Assembly: GCA_903632075.3 (NCBI GenBank)
Contig: CAHIKZ030000058.1
Location: 3,335,001 to 3,399,000, forward strand
Direction of reading: 5' to 3'
From: Acanthosepion pharaonis
Taxonomy: Eukaryota > Mollusca > Cephalopoda > Sepiida > Sepiidae
DNA: 64,000 bases
Within the stretch, counting starts at the first letter, position 1. Every line of letters starts with the position of its first letter. This document shows, in pieces, positions 63,470-64,000 of this stretch. The translations under genes and the position numbers were made by a program. Below the pieces are notes generated by a model that had not been told where the DNA came from, did no database searches, and worked only from the letters and a program-made list of their open reading frames with translations.

Positions 63470-64000
63470 CAATGTACTAGAGGTACAAATCGAATCTGGA
63501 TTGGTTAACATCTATGTAGCTTTACCGACGGTGAGTTAACGATTGTTGGTGATTTTTTTGTCAGGCTTTAGATAAGAACAACAAGTCTGGAGCTGTGGCA
63601 TTCGATATCTCGAAGGTCATTGATAAGGTTTGGCATACTATCTTTTTTCATACGCTGTAGTCTTTTTCTGGTTGAACATTTGACGTCACCCAATCGTTCA
63701 TGATAAATCATTTAATGAAGGCCGTGTTAAATGGACACCTCTCAAGATATCGTCATATTGGTACGTGAGCCTATCAGGAATCTATCCTAGAACTCACGTT
63801 GTTTTTAATCTTCATCGATGACTTCCCCGATATAATGAGTTCCCATCTACGCATTTATGCTGGTACCAAAATTATTTACTCTTGTCTTAATAGTAAGTCT
63901 GATATGACCGAAAAAGTGAAACTTGCAACTGCTCTCAAAAACGATCTCCAGTCAGTGATTAATTGAGGCAAGGAATGACTTTTACGCTTACAAAATGAAA
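62393..64000 (+). pseudogene. LINE ORF2 (endonuclease end to reverse transcriptase), degraded, runs off right edge
   Basis: Blocks appear in family order on the + strand: the VFVDITFRST-type end of the endonuclease (about 62510), FSYQRIDWNTFCDILRN (62585), EVSSWMNAGIIPF (62690), TACSAAIAHRNNFFRLYPG-like (62785), AEKM-H-type, FNQFEELSPTADIAEFFAQEFSS (63030), DFSTRQNLYL (63135), IIPTRLADVTT (63200), PVFKNSGEHFYPSNYRLIS (63340), then a TA tract, LEVQIESGLVN (63478), KNNKSGAVAFDIS (63580), MKAVLNGHLSRY (63717) and FLIFIDDFPDIMSSHLRIYAGT (63810), where the F/YADD active-site motif reads YAGT. KVKLATALKNDLQSVIN closes the window. Many stops and frameshifts; inactive. Confidence 0.85.
63396..63467. 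repeat. (TA)n microsatellite inside LINE ORF2
   Basis: About 36 TA units between the NYR-IS block and the VLEVQIESGL block of the reverse transcriptase; the coding on both sides is continuous in the family. Confidence 0.97.

Overview
The window looks like intergenic or intronic DNA from a mollusc, most likely a cephalopod (octopus-like). The call rests on three things: AT-rich DNA with dozens of long (TA)n tracts, short tRNA-derived SINEs whose body runs 'CTTGGGAAAGGTATGAATCC', and the mollusc-typical AAGGGAGATAACT word. I found no convincing host exon, complete host gene or intact tRNA/rRNA gene. Almost everything recognisable is a transposable element, a broken piece of one, or a simple repeat. 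Species assignment is inference.

Layout. 0-7.4 kb: two decayed Tc1/mariner-type transposase copies, two hairpin elements, a 5S rRNA-derived SINE with an inverted head (1424-1903), a minisatellite-bearing element (2655-3200) and a cluster of (TA)n tracts. 7.4-17 kb: a tRNA-SINE, a second minisatellite element, an inverted-repeat element (11673-12443), a mariner with both ends but an internally deleted transposase (12675-13572), and a decayed minus-strand copy of a widely dispersed conserved protein (14390-15980). 17-25 kb: a LINE 3' end, the well-ordered 5S-SINE (18438-18906), CA/TA/GATA arrays, a long purine-rich strand and tRNA-SINEs. 25-36 kb: (TA)n tracts, Penelope-like fragments (31.0-31.65 kb), a 368-bp TIR element (32777-33144), LINE tails and a tandem duplication around a TA tract (35.5-36.1 kb). 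36-46 kb: Ty1/copia fragments, LINE tails, a large foldback element (41681-41969), a strongly structured repeat (44277-44620) and a MADE1-like mariner MITE (45855-45956). 46-64 kb: RTE-like tails, more SINEs and LINE tails, a U2 snRNA-derived insert flanked by an 18-bp target duplication (50744-51002), a second Penelope-like tail (55684-56150), an expanded ~33-bp minisatellite (57905-58500), a Penelope GIY-YIG fragment (60690-60893) and a degraded LINE ORF2 running off the right edge (62400-64000).

How the parts relate. The autonomous sources visible only as fragments are a LINE of the jockey/CR1-like group, an RTE-like LINE, Penelope-like elements, Ty1/copia and Tc1/mariner transposons. The short elements are their likely passengers: SINEs with heads from tRNA, 5S rRNA and U2 snRNA, plus MITEs and foldbacks. 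Three themes stand out. A CCTTGTGCCACAT-type 3' module is shared by SINEs with different heads. A hammerhead-ribozyme-like core (CUGANGA, short stem, GAAA) recurs in several otherwise unrelated repeats. Many (TA)n tracts begin exactly at transposable-element ends or inside element bodies. All family assignments were made by eye from motifs, without database searches.
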